NCBI RefSeq assembly: GCF_945859705.1
Contig: NC_079137.1
Coordinates: 66,858,277-66,922,276, forward strand
Direction of reading: 5' to 3'
Source of the DNA: Episyrphus balteatus
Lineage: Eukaryota; Arthropoda; Insecta; Diptera; Syrphidae
Length of the DNA: 64,000 nt
Made by a program: the position numbers and the translations under genes. The notes beneath the pieces were generated by a model that worked only from the letters and a program-made list of their open reading frames with translations, did no database searches and was not told where the DNA came from. Below are positions 35,878 to 48,400 of the stretch, in pieces. Every line of letters starts with the position of its first letter. Position 1 is the stretch's first letter.

Positions 35878-35987
35878 TCGACTTTTGTGTTCATACACAA
35901 AAAGTTGCAAGTGTGTGAGTGCAACCCCGCTTTTCGCGGTCGGAGGTCGGACTGTCTTTTCTGGACTCCGTTTTCTTGCTTGAAGGG
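35878..35987 (-). repeat. Long-range inverted repeat, right copy
   Basis: Inverted partner of 29455-29563. It sits about 460 bases upstream of the ITFG1-like start codon and may contribute to that promoter region. Confidence 0.75.
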
Positions 35988-36447
35988 CCTCTACACCATG
36001 AATGCATTCAAAGTCTTATTCACCACTCGATTCTCGAACTAAAATCACCCAACTCCATCCAACTTCACATCAGTTCAAAACTTTTGACATATCTCAAAAA
36101 CCACCAAAAGTCAACACACAAAAAAAAATATATTTTTTCTTCCAAGTTAACAATTCTGAGTCATTTTCCATAAAGTTTCATCTGAAAATCGAAGAAAAAT
36201 CCAAGAAAAACATAACAATTTCATAAGAAAATTATACATTAAACCATATCTGTATTGTTTTTTTCATATAAAATCATCAATAATTCACTAAAATCTCTTG
36301 ATTAGTTTCGAAACAAAAATCGATTAAAAGTGCAAGAACAACGATGAAAATTTATTATTTGTTTATGACGACAAATTAAAAAAACAACAATAAAAACTAA
36401 TTAACAAAGATCTCATTAAACAGAAATCACATTCAAAAGACCTAATT

Positions 36448-39400
36448 ATGAAGGTTTTTAATCAAATTATTTTTCTACTTTCTTTGGGAATTGCAAATCT
36501 TTCTCATGCAAATGATATAACACAAAAAGTATTTGGTTCTGTTAAAGAAGGAGTTGTGGCAGCCTTCGGTGATTTCAATTCCGACGAACTGACAGATGTG
36601 TTTGTTATCAGCAATGAATTTACAACCCTTCAAATTCTATTGGGTAAGCCTATTCAATGTTTTCAAAAATAAAACAAAGAACTTAATTTAGAAATGCGTA
36701 GATATTTTGCCCCTCTTTTATTGTTTCTCTTTTCCTGTGGACAGCTAACTGATTCCTCTATAACTACGGTGACCATCCGTTCCGCTTTTCCCGAGACTGT
36801 CCCGTATTTTATAGCTTTTCCCGGGTTTTTAGTCAAGAAACCCGAGACTTATAACGTGTCCCGTATTTTGTAGTTTGTCCCGTAATTGTCCCGTATTTGC
36901 TCATTCTCTTATTTTTGACTGAAATTTAAAACTAAGCTTGTGTCGTTTGCGAACGAACTAGTGACCAAAGTTTACAAACTTAGTTCAATTTAGTTAACGA
37001 TTAGCAAAGATTTATTTTTTGGATGCATTGTATTGGGAATTTCTGTATCATGTCATTTCACCAACAAAAAACGAATTGTTGTTTTCACTGAGATACACTG
37101 CAACTTTATCAATTGCTACTTTTTAAATAGGCAGGGGCGTACGTTGAGTTGAACAAATAAAAAAGTATGTATACGTCACTTATTATTTTTGGGTCCCTGA
37201 TGTACCTTCCATTTGTTGGTCGCTAAGATTATGCAAGTAATATTTTTTGGGGGCCCAATATAATATGTATTTTTTCTTTCAAAAAGCAATTTATTTTTTT
37301 GGGACCCCTGAGGTGATATTTTTTTTTTAGATGAAATATTATGTGGCTAGCTACCAATTCACTGAAAAATATAATCTGTCTCTCTTGTGTCCGAAGTGAT
37401 TCATGTCAAATATCTTATATTTTTGCTTCGATACTTTCATAACCAGTTGCCTTCTCTGCATTGTCTCCTTACGGGGCCCTGGCGTGTTGGGGGGCCCCGG
37501 GGCACCGCCCCACTTGCCCCAATGGTGTGTACGCCCCTGTAAATAGCTTTCAATTCCTACCACATAACATCTCATAAAGTTCGATTTTTCTGCACATCTG
37601 GGGATTTGGAGAAGAATTTCTTATACGCCGAGTCTTAAAAATAAAGAGTTCAGAAACTTTCTTTCTGCCAAGTCTTTACGGAGTAAAGAAATAGTTTTTC
37701 TGCTCTACCTCAAAATTTAGATGAAAAAGTGCCAATGTCGCTTGGTCCAGTACCAGCTTTTCTTTTTCAAGTACCACTACTTTGATTTCTGAGCACAAAC
37801 AAGTTCCTGTCTATTTGTCTTTTCCTATAGCATGGATTTATTAAACTAAATTGAACTAGTTCAGTAGCGTAATTTGAACTAAATTGTACGATTAGTCAAA
37901 TGAACTTAAGTGCCCAACTCTATTTAAAATACTTTATAAGGAAATTAAGAGCCGTTTTCTGAATCGAAACTAAAGCATTTTCAAAAATTTAAAGGTCACT
38001 TAAAATTCAAGATTTAAAAACCTTTAAAAAATAAAATGCACGACTAGGTCGCCATACACTTCATTCATGTAGTTCAAAAGACTTTTATGTTAGTTTAGAT
38101 ACTTCTAGATTTTAAGGGAGACTACCTGTATATAAATTTTAAAGACATTTAATTGATTTTGGGGAAGAGCCGACATTAAGGGTAAATTTTTAATGAAATT
38201 TTTTATGAAAAATATTTTAAATGAAAAAAAAAATTTTTATTTGACTTTTTTGGAAAACATTAAAATGCAGTTTTATTGCAATTAGGGATGCAACATCGTT
38301 AAAAAAACATCGATGTTTGAATACATCGATGTTTTATTTACAACATCGATGTTAAAAAAACATCGGTTCTATCTTCGATACATCGATGTTTTCCCGATTT
38401 ATTTTTGTTGGACATAAATACGTTCTACTGTATCTAAAGAACAAAATATTTATGTCTTATCTGTTTAAAACCCAAAAACCTAAGTTGAATTCAATTTTTA
38501 GGTACCACAAAACAGACAAATTTATCAACAAAATGAAACATATTTTCTTAATACGATTTTCGTTTTTATTTATATATAAATACCATCAATTCTAATCAAA
38601 TGGAATCAATTTTTTTAACGTTCAGAGCTCTGAACGGAACTCACAAGCATGTCAATAATGGTCGCCATAGCCGTACACACCATTGGGCCAAGCGGGGCGG
38701 TGCCCCGAGGCCCCAACTGACGCTAGGGCCCTGACTGGAGACAATGCAGAGAAGGAAACTGTTATTATAAATAAAGTAGAAAAAATATTACCTCAGGGAC
38801 CTCAAAAAATGTTACTAAAATAATCTAAGCGACCAACAAACAATACTTCTGGGGCCCCCAAAAAAAGAGAAAGGCGTATACATATCCTTTTTAAAAAAAT
38901 GTCTATATCGCAATGGCCCCTTAAAATTAATATTGTCCCGGAGCCCCGGCAACTCAACGTACACCTCTGATGGTCGCGTTCTGATTTCTGAACACACAGA
39001 AATAGTCTTTTGAATGAAAACATTAAAAAAAACTTTGAAGCTTTGAACACTAGACAAAAAAGATTGAGTTTGAGAGTTCAAGTTCTGTTATTATGCAAAA
39101 AAAGAAAAACGAGTAACAAAATGAACGATGTCGATGTTTTGCAGATTTAACGTCGATGTATCGGCGATGTATCGGCTTAAGAAACATCGATGTATACATC
39201 GATGTTTTTAACAAAAACATCGATGTTTTGAAAACATTGATGTATCGTTTGCATCCCTAATTGCAATCGCTTTGAGTATTACGTCTGAAAAGTTTAATCA
39301 AAATCGTTATAGCCGTTTTCGAGATAGTTGGTATAATTTGAATAATTTTTATGAGGGAGGTAAACTTTCTCAGCGAGATATAAAAAAACAACATTCAGAA

Positions 39401-42334
39401 TTCCATAAAAATCATCTGTACCAAGTTGGAAGAAAATCCATTCACCCCTTTAGGCTGTGGAAATGTGTACAGATGGAGGCACAGACACACAGACGCACAG
39501 ATAGAATTGCTAGACCCACTTTTTTGGAATCCTCCATCATCGTAATGTTGGTTTTGATTAAAACCTCAATTTGTTTGGACACAAAACCAAAACTTTTCCT
39601 ATAGAGCAAGTAAAAATGATTTGATTTAAAAGAAAACTATTTTTGTGACAATTACAACGATCCCTATGTATTTCAGGACTAAAGTTAAATAATAGAAAAA
39701 TTGATAGTTTTGGCAAAATAAATGATGTCTTAATTCGTCCTTTTACCATTTTACTGATTTTTTTTAATGAAATCCATTTCCGTTTTGGAAACGTTAAGTT
39801 CCAGTTGCAGATAAAATCTGAACTGCAGATTTATGGTTCTTTAAAGTCTGGGAATAGGTTGAAAATCTGCAAAATGCAGATAAATCTACACTATTGGCAA
39901 CACTGCCTGAGTCTTAAAACATTAATTTTTTGTATCCGACCAATTGTACTCAAAATTTAAGATTTTTAAGCCAAAAACTTCGAGATTTAGTTCCAAGTTT
40001 TCAAACGATTCAAACACTAACAAAAAATTGAATAACAAAACTCTTAAAATTGGCTCGAAATTGTTGTTATAAAAAGCTTATAGTTTGGCTTCTATTATTT
40101 GGATATTCAGGATAAAGGTCTTCAGGTTCAGGGAAAATGGCAGAGCATCATATTTTGCCTTTTAAATACATTATTATACAAATACATTATATATTATTAT
40201 TAAAGTTAACATTGAGACAAAATAAAGTTTTAAACGCAAAAATGTATTTTATACGTTTCTGAAGTACGTCACAAGGATAAAACTTCTGCAGAACATTTAC
40301 ATTTATGTAAGACTTCATTACATCATAAAATAATAAATTCATTAATGGTCGCGTAACGTCCACGTTCCATACAAATTTGCCCATTCTCCTTTCCTATAAA
40401 ATGAAAATTATAATTAAAGTTGTAAATTATTACGTAAAAGCTTTAATTCTAAGCAACTTTAAAAGTACGACCCAGTCGTACAGTTTGCTTTATTTAGTTT
40501 TGAGTTTTCTACTATTTCATTATTTATGATTTTCTGTTTTCTCTTTTTTTTTTTGTCTCTCTTTTTATAGGTAAGTTATCTACTTAATATAAGATTTTAT
40601 AAATTTTTTTTGTCCCGAATTTCGCTCCCATGAATATGTTCACTGTATTTATAACTTGTCTTTACTTTCTAGGGTCTTATACCGAACCACTCCTCCATCC
40701 CGGACCATTCTGTATCTTTGACAAGAAAGAGATTACAAGTGTGGTCCCAGGAGACTTTGACGGCGATGCCTTAATGGACGTCCTCGTCACAACCCGCGGA
40801 TCAAAGAATAATCTCCTCGATGTCTATATTAACTGGGGTGCATCAGACTCCCTAATTTGCGCCAATGCGTCCACTCTAACCACCAACGGGGAACCTTTGG
40901 CTATCGACTATAATCGCGACATGATTATCGATCTCTTCGGCGTGAATGAAGACAACCAACGGACATTCTGGATTTTCCAAAAGAATCGTCTACCTCCCCA
41001 GGTAGTTCCTCAAGTACCGGCCCCAAATAAACAAAATGAAAATGCCTTCATCCAAACACCGCATGCAAATGCGTATTTAGACATAAATCACGACTTTACG
41101 GCAGATCTTTTCATACAAACCGAAAAGTTCTTTGAGGTTTGGTACGGCAAGACCGATGACGATAAACAAGGATTCCTTTTTAATCACAAAGTTGACTTGA
41201 ATATTGTTGGATCGCCCAAGACCCATGTCGGACAGAGTATCTTTCTCGATTTGGAGTTGAAAGGAGTTCAAAATCAGATTTTGCCAATGTGCTTCCGAGA
41301 TGAATGCACTAATTCTACCATCCTTGCTCATGATGGACAACATTTTAGAGATATTCATGTGAATTTTAAAGATCCTCAGGGTGTTCAGTGGGGATTTATT
41401 GAGCCTGTTGAGGATGATGTTTATTTGAAGACGATTACAGCTCGTGGAGGTGATTACAATATGGATGGTTATCCAGATCTTTTAGTCACATTGAAAGCCA
41501 TCACTGCACCGAAGGAGAGAATGCAAACGTTTTTGCTTGAGAATGTTCCTTGTACTGTGTGCAATGGTCCTTTGAAGAGAACATTCGAAGTTAAATGGAA
41601 TGCCTTATCGCCAATGGGTAATGATACCGTTGCTGGAGCTTTTTATGATTTCTATCAAGATGGTAAGTATTCTTGAGCGAAAAGCAACTCCCAGTCTAAT
41701 CTAAAGAATAATCATTTTTTCAGGTGTTCTTGATGTGATTCTAATGGAGAAGAAAAATGGAAAATACCGCCCACTAGCATTCCGTAACACTCTTGATTAC
41801 GATGCTAATTTTGTCAAGGTCATTGTCCTCACAGCTTTGACAAATAAATTTAATCCCACAGAGAAGACCGCTTTGGGACGTAAAAAACGTACATATGGAA
41901 CCAATTTACCAGGACCCCGAATCGAATACTTTACCACGACCCAAGAGGGCGACATTCAACGTGGATCGAGTGTGCAACTTCCACAATCTGCATATCTTGC
42001 TCTACAAATGCCTTATACAATCTTTGGACTTGGTAGAACACCAAATTTCGTAGACACTTTAATAGTTGGTTTGGCAAATAAATCACGAACATGGACACAA
42101 TTGATTCCAAATTCTCAAATCATTGTTGTGCCACAGCCAATTGAAGAACCATTACGCTGGAAAGCTCAGCTATTCGTTACACCAAGTAAATTGATTTTAA
42201 TGAGTGTGGTGGCTTTAGGTGGAACTTGTTTGGTTATTATTTTGATTATTCTTGTACTCTATATTAAAGAGAAGAAAGAGGATAAGCAGGAGAAATTACA
42301 AGAAGCACACAGATTCCATTTTGATGCTATGTAA
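36448..42334 (+). CDS. ITFG1 / TIP homologue (FG-GAP membrane protein), three exons
   Basis: Exons 36448-36643, 40673-41662 and 41724-42334 join in phase to 598 codons. The product is the fly counterpart of T-cell immunomodulatory protein/ITFG1, a type I membrane glycoprotein with an integrin-alpha-like beta-propeller ectodomain. Residues 1-21 form a signal peptide (MKVFNQIIFLLSLGIANLSHA is cleaved near the last A). FG-GAP/calcium-loop-like motifs appear as PGDFDGDALMDV (about 91-102), INHDFTADLF and GGDYNMDGYPDLLV. LLENVPC, SQLIVIP-like SQIIVVP and the final EAHRFHFDAM closely match vertebrate ITFG1. One membrane helix lies at about 552-576, followed by a 22-residue basic tail. Length is near the human 612. 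Intron 1 is 4.0 kb and packed with nested transposons, intron 2 is 61 bp. A Cys-rich loop (CTVCNGP) is conserved. Confidence 0.93.
36760..36900. repeat. CCCG-rich transposon end (GGTGACCATCCG type)
   Basis: The segment begins ACGGTGACCATCCGTTCCGC and repeats TCCCG/CCCGAGACT/GTCCCGTATTT units. I recall this as resembling a terminal sequence widespread in animal DNA transposons. The opposite end was not found in this intron, so it is probably truncated. Confidence 0.5.
37132..37539. mobile_element. hAT-like MITE, CAGGGGCGTAC termini
   Basis: The 408-bp element starts CAGGGGCGTACG and ends GTACGCCCCTG. An 8-bp flank duplication has one mismatch (TAAATAGG at 37124, TAAATAGC at 37540). The interior has GGGGCCC-rich patches (TTTTTTGGGGGCCCAATA, GGGGGGCCCCGGGGCACCGC). 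A related inverted copy lies at about 38660-38970. Non-coding. Confidence 0.78.
38283..39259. mobile_element. hAT element with CATCGATG subterminal array
   Basis: The 977-bp element starts TAGGGATGCAACATCG and ends CGTTTGCATCCCTA, with a perfect 8-bp target duplication ATTGCAAT (38275-38282 and 39260-39267). ACATCGATGT or close variants occur five or more times at each end (38305-38390 and 39125-39245). These form a palindromic subterminal array, likely binding sites for the transposase. No transposase frame is present. A further element (about 38660-38970) is nested inside. Confidence 0.88.
38660..38970 (-). mobile_element. MITE related to 37132-37539, nested in the hAT element
   Basis: The reverse complement starts CAGAGGTGTACGTTGAGTTG and shares GGGGCCC-rich blocks and TTGGTCGCTTAGATTAT with the element at 37132-37539. 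The other end has GGGGCGGTGCCCCGAGGCCC and GTACACACCATTGGGCC. The termini are slightly degraded, so the limits are approximate. Confidence 0.65.
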
Positions 42335-42534
42335 AAGTTAGATTTCAGAGAGAAAGAATCAGTGTGGAAGTTAGTTCGTGATAAATTATTAATTAAATAT
42401 GTACTGAAAGAATTTTAATTTTTCTCTTCGAACCAAAAAAAAAAATCTTGTTTTTTGTTTCTTTTATTTTTTTTTTAATTTAAAAATTTTTATGTAAGAT
42501 TGAAATTTAAATAACGTTATTATTAGATAAAATT

Positions 42535-42540
42535 AAATAA
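42535..42540 (+). terminator. Poly(A) signal of the ITFG1-like gene
   Basis: AATAAA about 200 bases after the stop codon, in a T/A-rich trailer. Assigned by position. Confidence 0.45.
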
Positions 42541-43217
42541 AAAAAAATAATTAATTTTAAAATTATTCATTAATACAAAACATTTGGTGTTTTTTTACTT
42601 TAATGCCTCATTTTACTTATTATCGGTCCTCTATTGACTGCGTCGAACCCGATCCTCCATCTGTTGCCTAGAAGCCTAAACTGTCAACTTCCGTTGCACG
42701 AGTTTCCATAACTTTGGAGCCGTTTTTATCAAAACAACAATTTTGCAGGTTCGTGGTTTTGGCCTTGTGCCCACTATATTATACTGATGGTTAGTAGGAA
42801 CTACAATTAATCTGCTTGGCAAAGCGTTTTCTAATTTCGTTTAGTCGATTTTCTGCTTATCCATGTCATCATACAATAATCAACAAACTAGATCAAAAAT
42901 TCAATTTCAAATAGAAAGGACTAAATGTGGAACCTAGCCATTTTGTCTTGCATCGACAACACTTTCAGAACGAAAAATTTGTGGAACCCATGTAGAACTT
43001 ATTTTTCAACAAAAAAAAGTTACTCAGAGACTACGGTGAGTACTTTTTTACACCATAATGAGCCATATTATGAAGAACTAAGGGAATGTGGGAAACCAAA
43101 TGGAATATTATTTTCCCGCTTAATTTATTTTGAGATCTGGATTCTCCCTCGGAAAATATTTTAAGGGAACAAAAAATTTGATGGAATGACATCAGTTCAA
43201 CTTTAGAAACTAATATA
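42541..43217. other. Intergenic, nothing recognised
   Basis: No gene, tandem repeat or transposon end was recognised between the ITFG1-like gene and the following palindrome. Confidence 0.5.
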
Positions 43218-44314
43218 CAGGGTGTCCCACAGTCACCGCCCCAAACGAAAACCATGGATTCCTGAGGTCATTTTAAGTCGAAAAACTTATGAGGTAATTT
43301 TCTCGTTTTCGTCCCGTTTTCGAGTTACCACGGTTTTTATAATTTTTGCTCTCTTGTCCTTTAACTGGCCTTATCTTTGCCAAACTACGTTTGATTTGAA
43401 AGATTTTTTTTACAACCAATCAAGAATTTATTACAGTTTTAGTTTGTCTCAAAACTTTTTTTTCCGCGGACAACCGTTTCTCCACAATTTTGCATCAAAC
43501 ACAATTTTCTTCGTTTTTTAAGTTGTTTTTTACACTTTCATATCATTTAAGTCAAAAAAACACGTTAATGAGTATTAATTTTTTGTGCTTTTTATTAAAG
43601 CCCAGTTTATTTTCATAAATAACATAAGTTTTATTTCATAAAAAAGGCTACTCAAAGTAATTAAAAAAATAAACAAACTGAGTGAATTAAAAAAAAAATA
43701 ATTTTTAAATACAAAATTAATTTAAATGAACTAAAAACTTTTTCTGAGCCTTATCTATTTGTTCTTTTCTTAACCACAATAGCTCAGAAAAAGTTTTTAG
43801 TTCATTTAAATTAATTTTGTATTTAAAAATTATTTTTTTTTTAATTCACTCAGTTTGTTTATTTTTTTTAATTACTTTGAGTAGCCTTTTTTATGAAATA
43901 AAACTTATGTTATTTATGAAAATAAACTGGGCTTTAATAAAAAGCACAAAAAATTAATACTCATTAACGTGTTTTTTTGACTTAAATGATATGAAAGTGT
44001 AAAAAACAACTTAAAAAACGAAGAAAATTGTGTTTGATGCAAAATTGTGGAGAAACGGTTGTCCGCGGGAAAAAAAGTTTTGAGACAAACTAAAACTGTA
44101 ATAAATTCTTGATTGGTTGTAAAAAAAATCTTTCAAATCAAACGTAGTTTGGCAAAGATAAGGCCAGTTAAAGGACAAGAGAGCAAAAATTATAAAAACC
44201 GTGGTAACTCGAAAACGGGACGAAAACGAGAAAATTACCTCATAAGTTTTTCGACTTAAAATGACCTCAGGAATCCATGGTTTTCGTTTGGGGCGGTGAC
44301 TGTGGGACACCCTG
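43218..44314. mobile_element. Near-perfect palindromic MITE, CAGGGTGTCCCA ends, TA target
   Basis: The 1097-bp element begins CAGGGTGTCCCACAGTCACC and ends with its exact complement. TA precedes and follows it, fitting Tc1/mariner-type insertion. The arms (about 43218-43750 and 43784-44314) are almost identical around a loop of about 33 bases. The mirrored open frames (43222-43521 and 44011-44334) give nearly the same peptide, as expected from symmetry, and have no recognisable domain. A lone related end, CAGGGTGTCCGG, occurs at 32438. Confidence 0.85.
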
Positions 44315-45418
44315 TATATTTTTGAAAACTGCAATAACAGGACAAGATTTTAAAATAATAAACCGGAGTCAAACCATATTTCTTTTCAGGGTGCTGTTCT
44401 AAAATAAAAGTTTAAAAAAAACATCGAACTATTATTTAATTTGATGTTTAAAAAAATTAATTTTTATGGGAATTTGTTTTAAATGCAATATATCAAAATT
44501 TTGCTTTATTTACGAGATATATTGAAAAAAAAAAAAACAAAAACAGGTCTTTTGCACCGCTATCTTCAATGTCCACCCGTGAACGTTTTGGTTCCTTATT
44601 GAAGTATTTTTAAGACATAAACAATAGCATTTTTCCTATACAAATAAAAGTAGAGGGGGTAAACAAAATTTATTGGTGGAAATCGGTCCTCACATTCTGC
44701 TTACTCAACCACCTCTAGCGCCTGCACTAACCAAAGAATAAAACAACTTACTTTACGATTTTTTTAATTACAAAAAAAGTTACGCATACACCACAGTGAA
44801 CCCCCTCCCTTCTTTCCTGGTACACCACAACCGTACATAGAACATCTGTGATCTAAAGAAAGATAAATTACTCTCTCGGTACGAATAAGTTTTTTGTCAC
44901 AGCTGAGAATCCCAAGCCAACGCTTTTCCTTTTTTGGAGTGTCCCACTAAAATGTTGACTTCATCAATACCAGAATTTGATGTACAGGAAATTACTTGAA
45001 GTACGGAACTATTTCTGTGATACATAGCCCAGGAAACTGCTCATTTAAAAGTTTGTTACAATTGAACAATCAAGTTTTGACCATACGTCGACCCAGAGCA
45101 TGAATAAAAATCTCTCAAATCTGATAAGTTTTTTTTTTTTCTCAATATTTATTAGAATTTATCTTACAATCAACATTCAAAAAGGTATAAAATAAAACAA
45201 AAAAGAAATACATACAAAAAAAAACTATTTCTATCGAAAGTTTCTCTTTTTATCTCTTTTTCTTAAATAAAAAAACGGATACATATAAAATTGATTTTTT
45301 TTTTTTTTTTGATAAAACATTAAAATAGGGCCACATTTACCCATAAACAAATTGCAAGAAATAATTAAACAATAAAATAAAACATCCCTAAACCTGCAGA
45401 CTCTGTATGATAACAAAA
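44315..45418. other. Intergenic and 3' UTR of UFSP2
   Basis: No gene is seen here. GTTACGCATACACCACAGTG at about 44780 repeats the motif found in Ir76b intron 1. TTTATT at 45148-45153 is AATAAA on the - strand, about 270 bases past the UFSP2 stop, and is a plausible poly(A) signal for that gene. Confidence 0.5.
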
Positions 45419-48400
45419 TCAATATATAATTGGCCTTTGAGGCATACACATGTTATAGTAAGATTTTTTATCCCAAAAATCAACACCCTTCCAACCGCAC
45501 CAACCTTTCGCTTGTATTGTTGCTAAATCATCAGTGCCAGTATAATGAGGATCTAAGATGAGAAATTTAATCTGTCCCGTCTGACTGTTGTAATCGATGC
45601 CGAGTATTGTATGCGCTAAAACACCTCCACCAATCATAATCGGACTGCCTTGTGATTGAAAGTGCATTGCCAAATCCGAACCCATGGTGCCCAGATCCGC
45701 CCCCGACGAACAGTATTGAATTTTTGAGTCGACATTCAAGAAACCTTGCAAACACATTGAAACCTCTGTCGACCCAATCCACTGTGAAGATCCCACAAAA
45801 GATTGTGGCTTATCACCAATACGGACCAAGTATTTTTGAATTTCCAAATGAGTTGGAGGACTGCGTTCAGTATAACCCTGCCATCTGAACCAGGAGCAAA
45901 GTGTTTGAAGTGAACGATAGGCACAACCCCAACCGTTATCTCGCATATCCTGCTGCATGTAGTGATAGTAACTGTAGTTGCCTTGAACAAGATATTGGCG
46001 TCCCTCTTTCACCCCACTCGGACGCAAGCCAATGTGTGTGTTCAGAAGTGGTTCTTTCGGATCCAACTCATCGCGGAACAAATGACAATTGGCTCGGCGG
46101 AAGTACGGACGTGAGATGGGCAGTCCAAAGTGATAATGCAGTTTCTTCCTTTGCTGTTGCATATTCGTTTCGTCTTCTGAAATACCTTCAGGATAAACAA
46201 AGGAAAAAAATAATAAAAATTATTTTTATTTTTAAGCGGAGTGATCAAAATTTTGCATCTTAGGCCCTTATTGCGTGTGTCGTTAGTCTATCAAAAATCG
46301 ATCATCGAAGATAAATTTTGCTGTTGTGAAATTCTAATCTGTTGTGAATGAAATTTTTCGTTTTATTGTTTGATCTTTTTCGTTTACAATTATTTCGCTA
46401 TCGACTCAAATCAAGTTCATAGTTAACAAAAGCAAATATTTTTGTCGAAAGAGATACACAATACCAAAACAGATATTTATCGGTTCGATCGACTTTTATC
46501 GCATAGAAAGTTGAACGACACTCGCAATAAAAGCCTTAGTAAGAGTATGACAGCATCTAACTGATGAGCCCACTATCATACCTGGTCGAAACGCATATTA
46601 GTGGAGTGCCGTAAGATTTATACCTTGGAATCAAGGGAAAGCCAATGAATCTTTATATAAACTTTGGAAATGTGTTTTTCATAGTATGTACATATATAGG
46701 AAAATGTTTAAAAAAAATTGTTGTCTGCTCTTAATTTTTAATAATTATTATTTTTCGGATTAAAAGGACTCCTAGTTTAATGATGAGGGGTGGGTGAGGG
46801 GACAATAAGGGACAGCATTAACTACATAGTTTTCAAAATTATATTTTTTTTTGTCGAGACTAAACTATACTTTTCAAAAGGTTTTCGGTGTGTTGAACTT
46901 GAGTCCGAAGTCAGAAAAATCCAATCAGCTCCCTTTTTTGAAATATTACCGTTAGAAAGTTAAAAACATTTTTTTTTTGCTACTTTTGAGGATGTGCTAT
47001 GTGAAGAAATTTGTTTAAACATAAAACGTTTCGGTTTATGTAAAAAAAATTTTATATGGGTTTTAGAAGTTTTTGGTGTTTTAGTTGTTTTTTAAACAAG
47101 CTGTAGACGTAGAACATATTTAAATAACAAAAAAAAAAAATTCAGAATATAGCTAAGAATACGAACTGAATTTCATAATCCTATCTCATGTAAAACATAC
47201 TGAGATCATATCTTTAAATATGGTTTTATTTTCCTTTTTCTAGTGTTTTTGGCAAAAAGAAATTTTCAGGATTTAGAACTAAGAATACTGTTAATTTCTT
47301 GTTTCTATCTCAAGTCTAATATAGTAAATCATAACGTCTTAGCGTTTTTCGTGTTTTTCAAACAAACTTAGAAGATATGCAAAAAATACAATTTTTATTC
47401 TCAGGACTAATAATTGAAGATTAGAACTAAATGCACTAGGGGTATTCACGTAAACGCGGAAAACCCATAGAAACGGTAGAAACCGTAGAATTTTCTATCG
47501 GTAGAAATGAGCTGTCAAAATTTGTATGGGAAAAATATTCAGCAAATCATAGAATTTTATCTCACAAATTTGAAGCAGAAACTGTAGAAAAAAAAATCTG
47601 ATAAACTTTGGGTGTACTCAATCACCTATCGGATAGGCTATCTGGGATACCCGGTTCTGGAATATGTTTTTGAACGCGATTTATATCTTATTATTCAGAT
47701 AAGCACAAATAAAATATGTTAATATTGAAAAGAGAATATTATTTTATTTGAGCAAATTACATTTTTTTTTATTGTTGCATAGTATTTGCAAAATTAGCTT
47801 GACTTTATTTTTTTAATTGAACAAATTTTATATTTTTCTGCAAAGTAGAAAATTATCTCGTTACGTGAATACCCTTACTGTAAATTTCATATTTCTATAT
47901 TTAGTTAAACCGTGAGAAACCATACAAACCCCAGTTAAGGCTTATTCCTACGAATAAAAGTTTTTTTTATCGAGTTTTATTCTTCTGATAGTTTAACTGA
48001 TGATTAAAAAATCAGGGCTAAATATTATGTATGTTTATTTAATATTTGGTAAGTATCAGCCACGTGCACATATCTAACAGCCGAAGCTCTGAGGTCAGTC
48101 AAAAACCCCAAAAATTCAGTAGAATTACCAGATTTTCAAAATTCTTTTTTATTTAGGGATATGATACATGACTTTTTAATATTTAGCCCTGATTTTTCAA
48201 TAAGACTATCAAAAGAATAAAGTCAATATAAAAAAATAGATATTCCTAGAAATAAGCTCTAACTGAGGTTTATCTGACTATTGAAAAATTGGCCCTTAGT
48301 CAAAATCTATTATTTATAAGCTTTAAAATGTCTTTTTAAGCAAAAGATATCTTTAATAGAAAAGTTTTCAGAGGTAAAATTATAATAACATAAAATTTAC

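Larger units (their letters stand above)
38020..39613 (+). repeat. Second copy of the 6379-7298 repeat, interrupted
   Basis: The left part (38020-38282) starts AAAATGCACGACTAGGTCGC. The right part (39260-39613) carries TAGCCGTTTTCGAGATAG, a CAGACACACAGACGCACAG tract and ATCATCGTAATGTTGGTTTT, ending GAGCAAGTAAAA. Both halves align in order with 6379-7298. The break coincides exactly with the target duplication of the hAT element at 38283-39259, proving insertion into a pre-existing repeat. Confidence 0.8.

Noticed and set aside
35723..36226. Overlapping open frames upstream of the ITFG1-like gene
   Set aside because: Several frames are open at once over the same bases and part is a dispersed inverted repeat. 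None has protein-like conservation.
43222..44334. Mirrored 99- and 107-codon frames
   Set aside because: Same explanation: symmetric arms of a palindromic MITE. No conserved motif.
45567..46248. Frames on both strands overlapping UFSP2 exon 3
   Set aside because: Shadows of a strongly supported protease exon.
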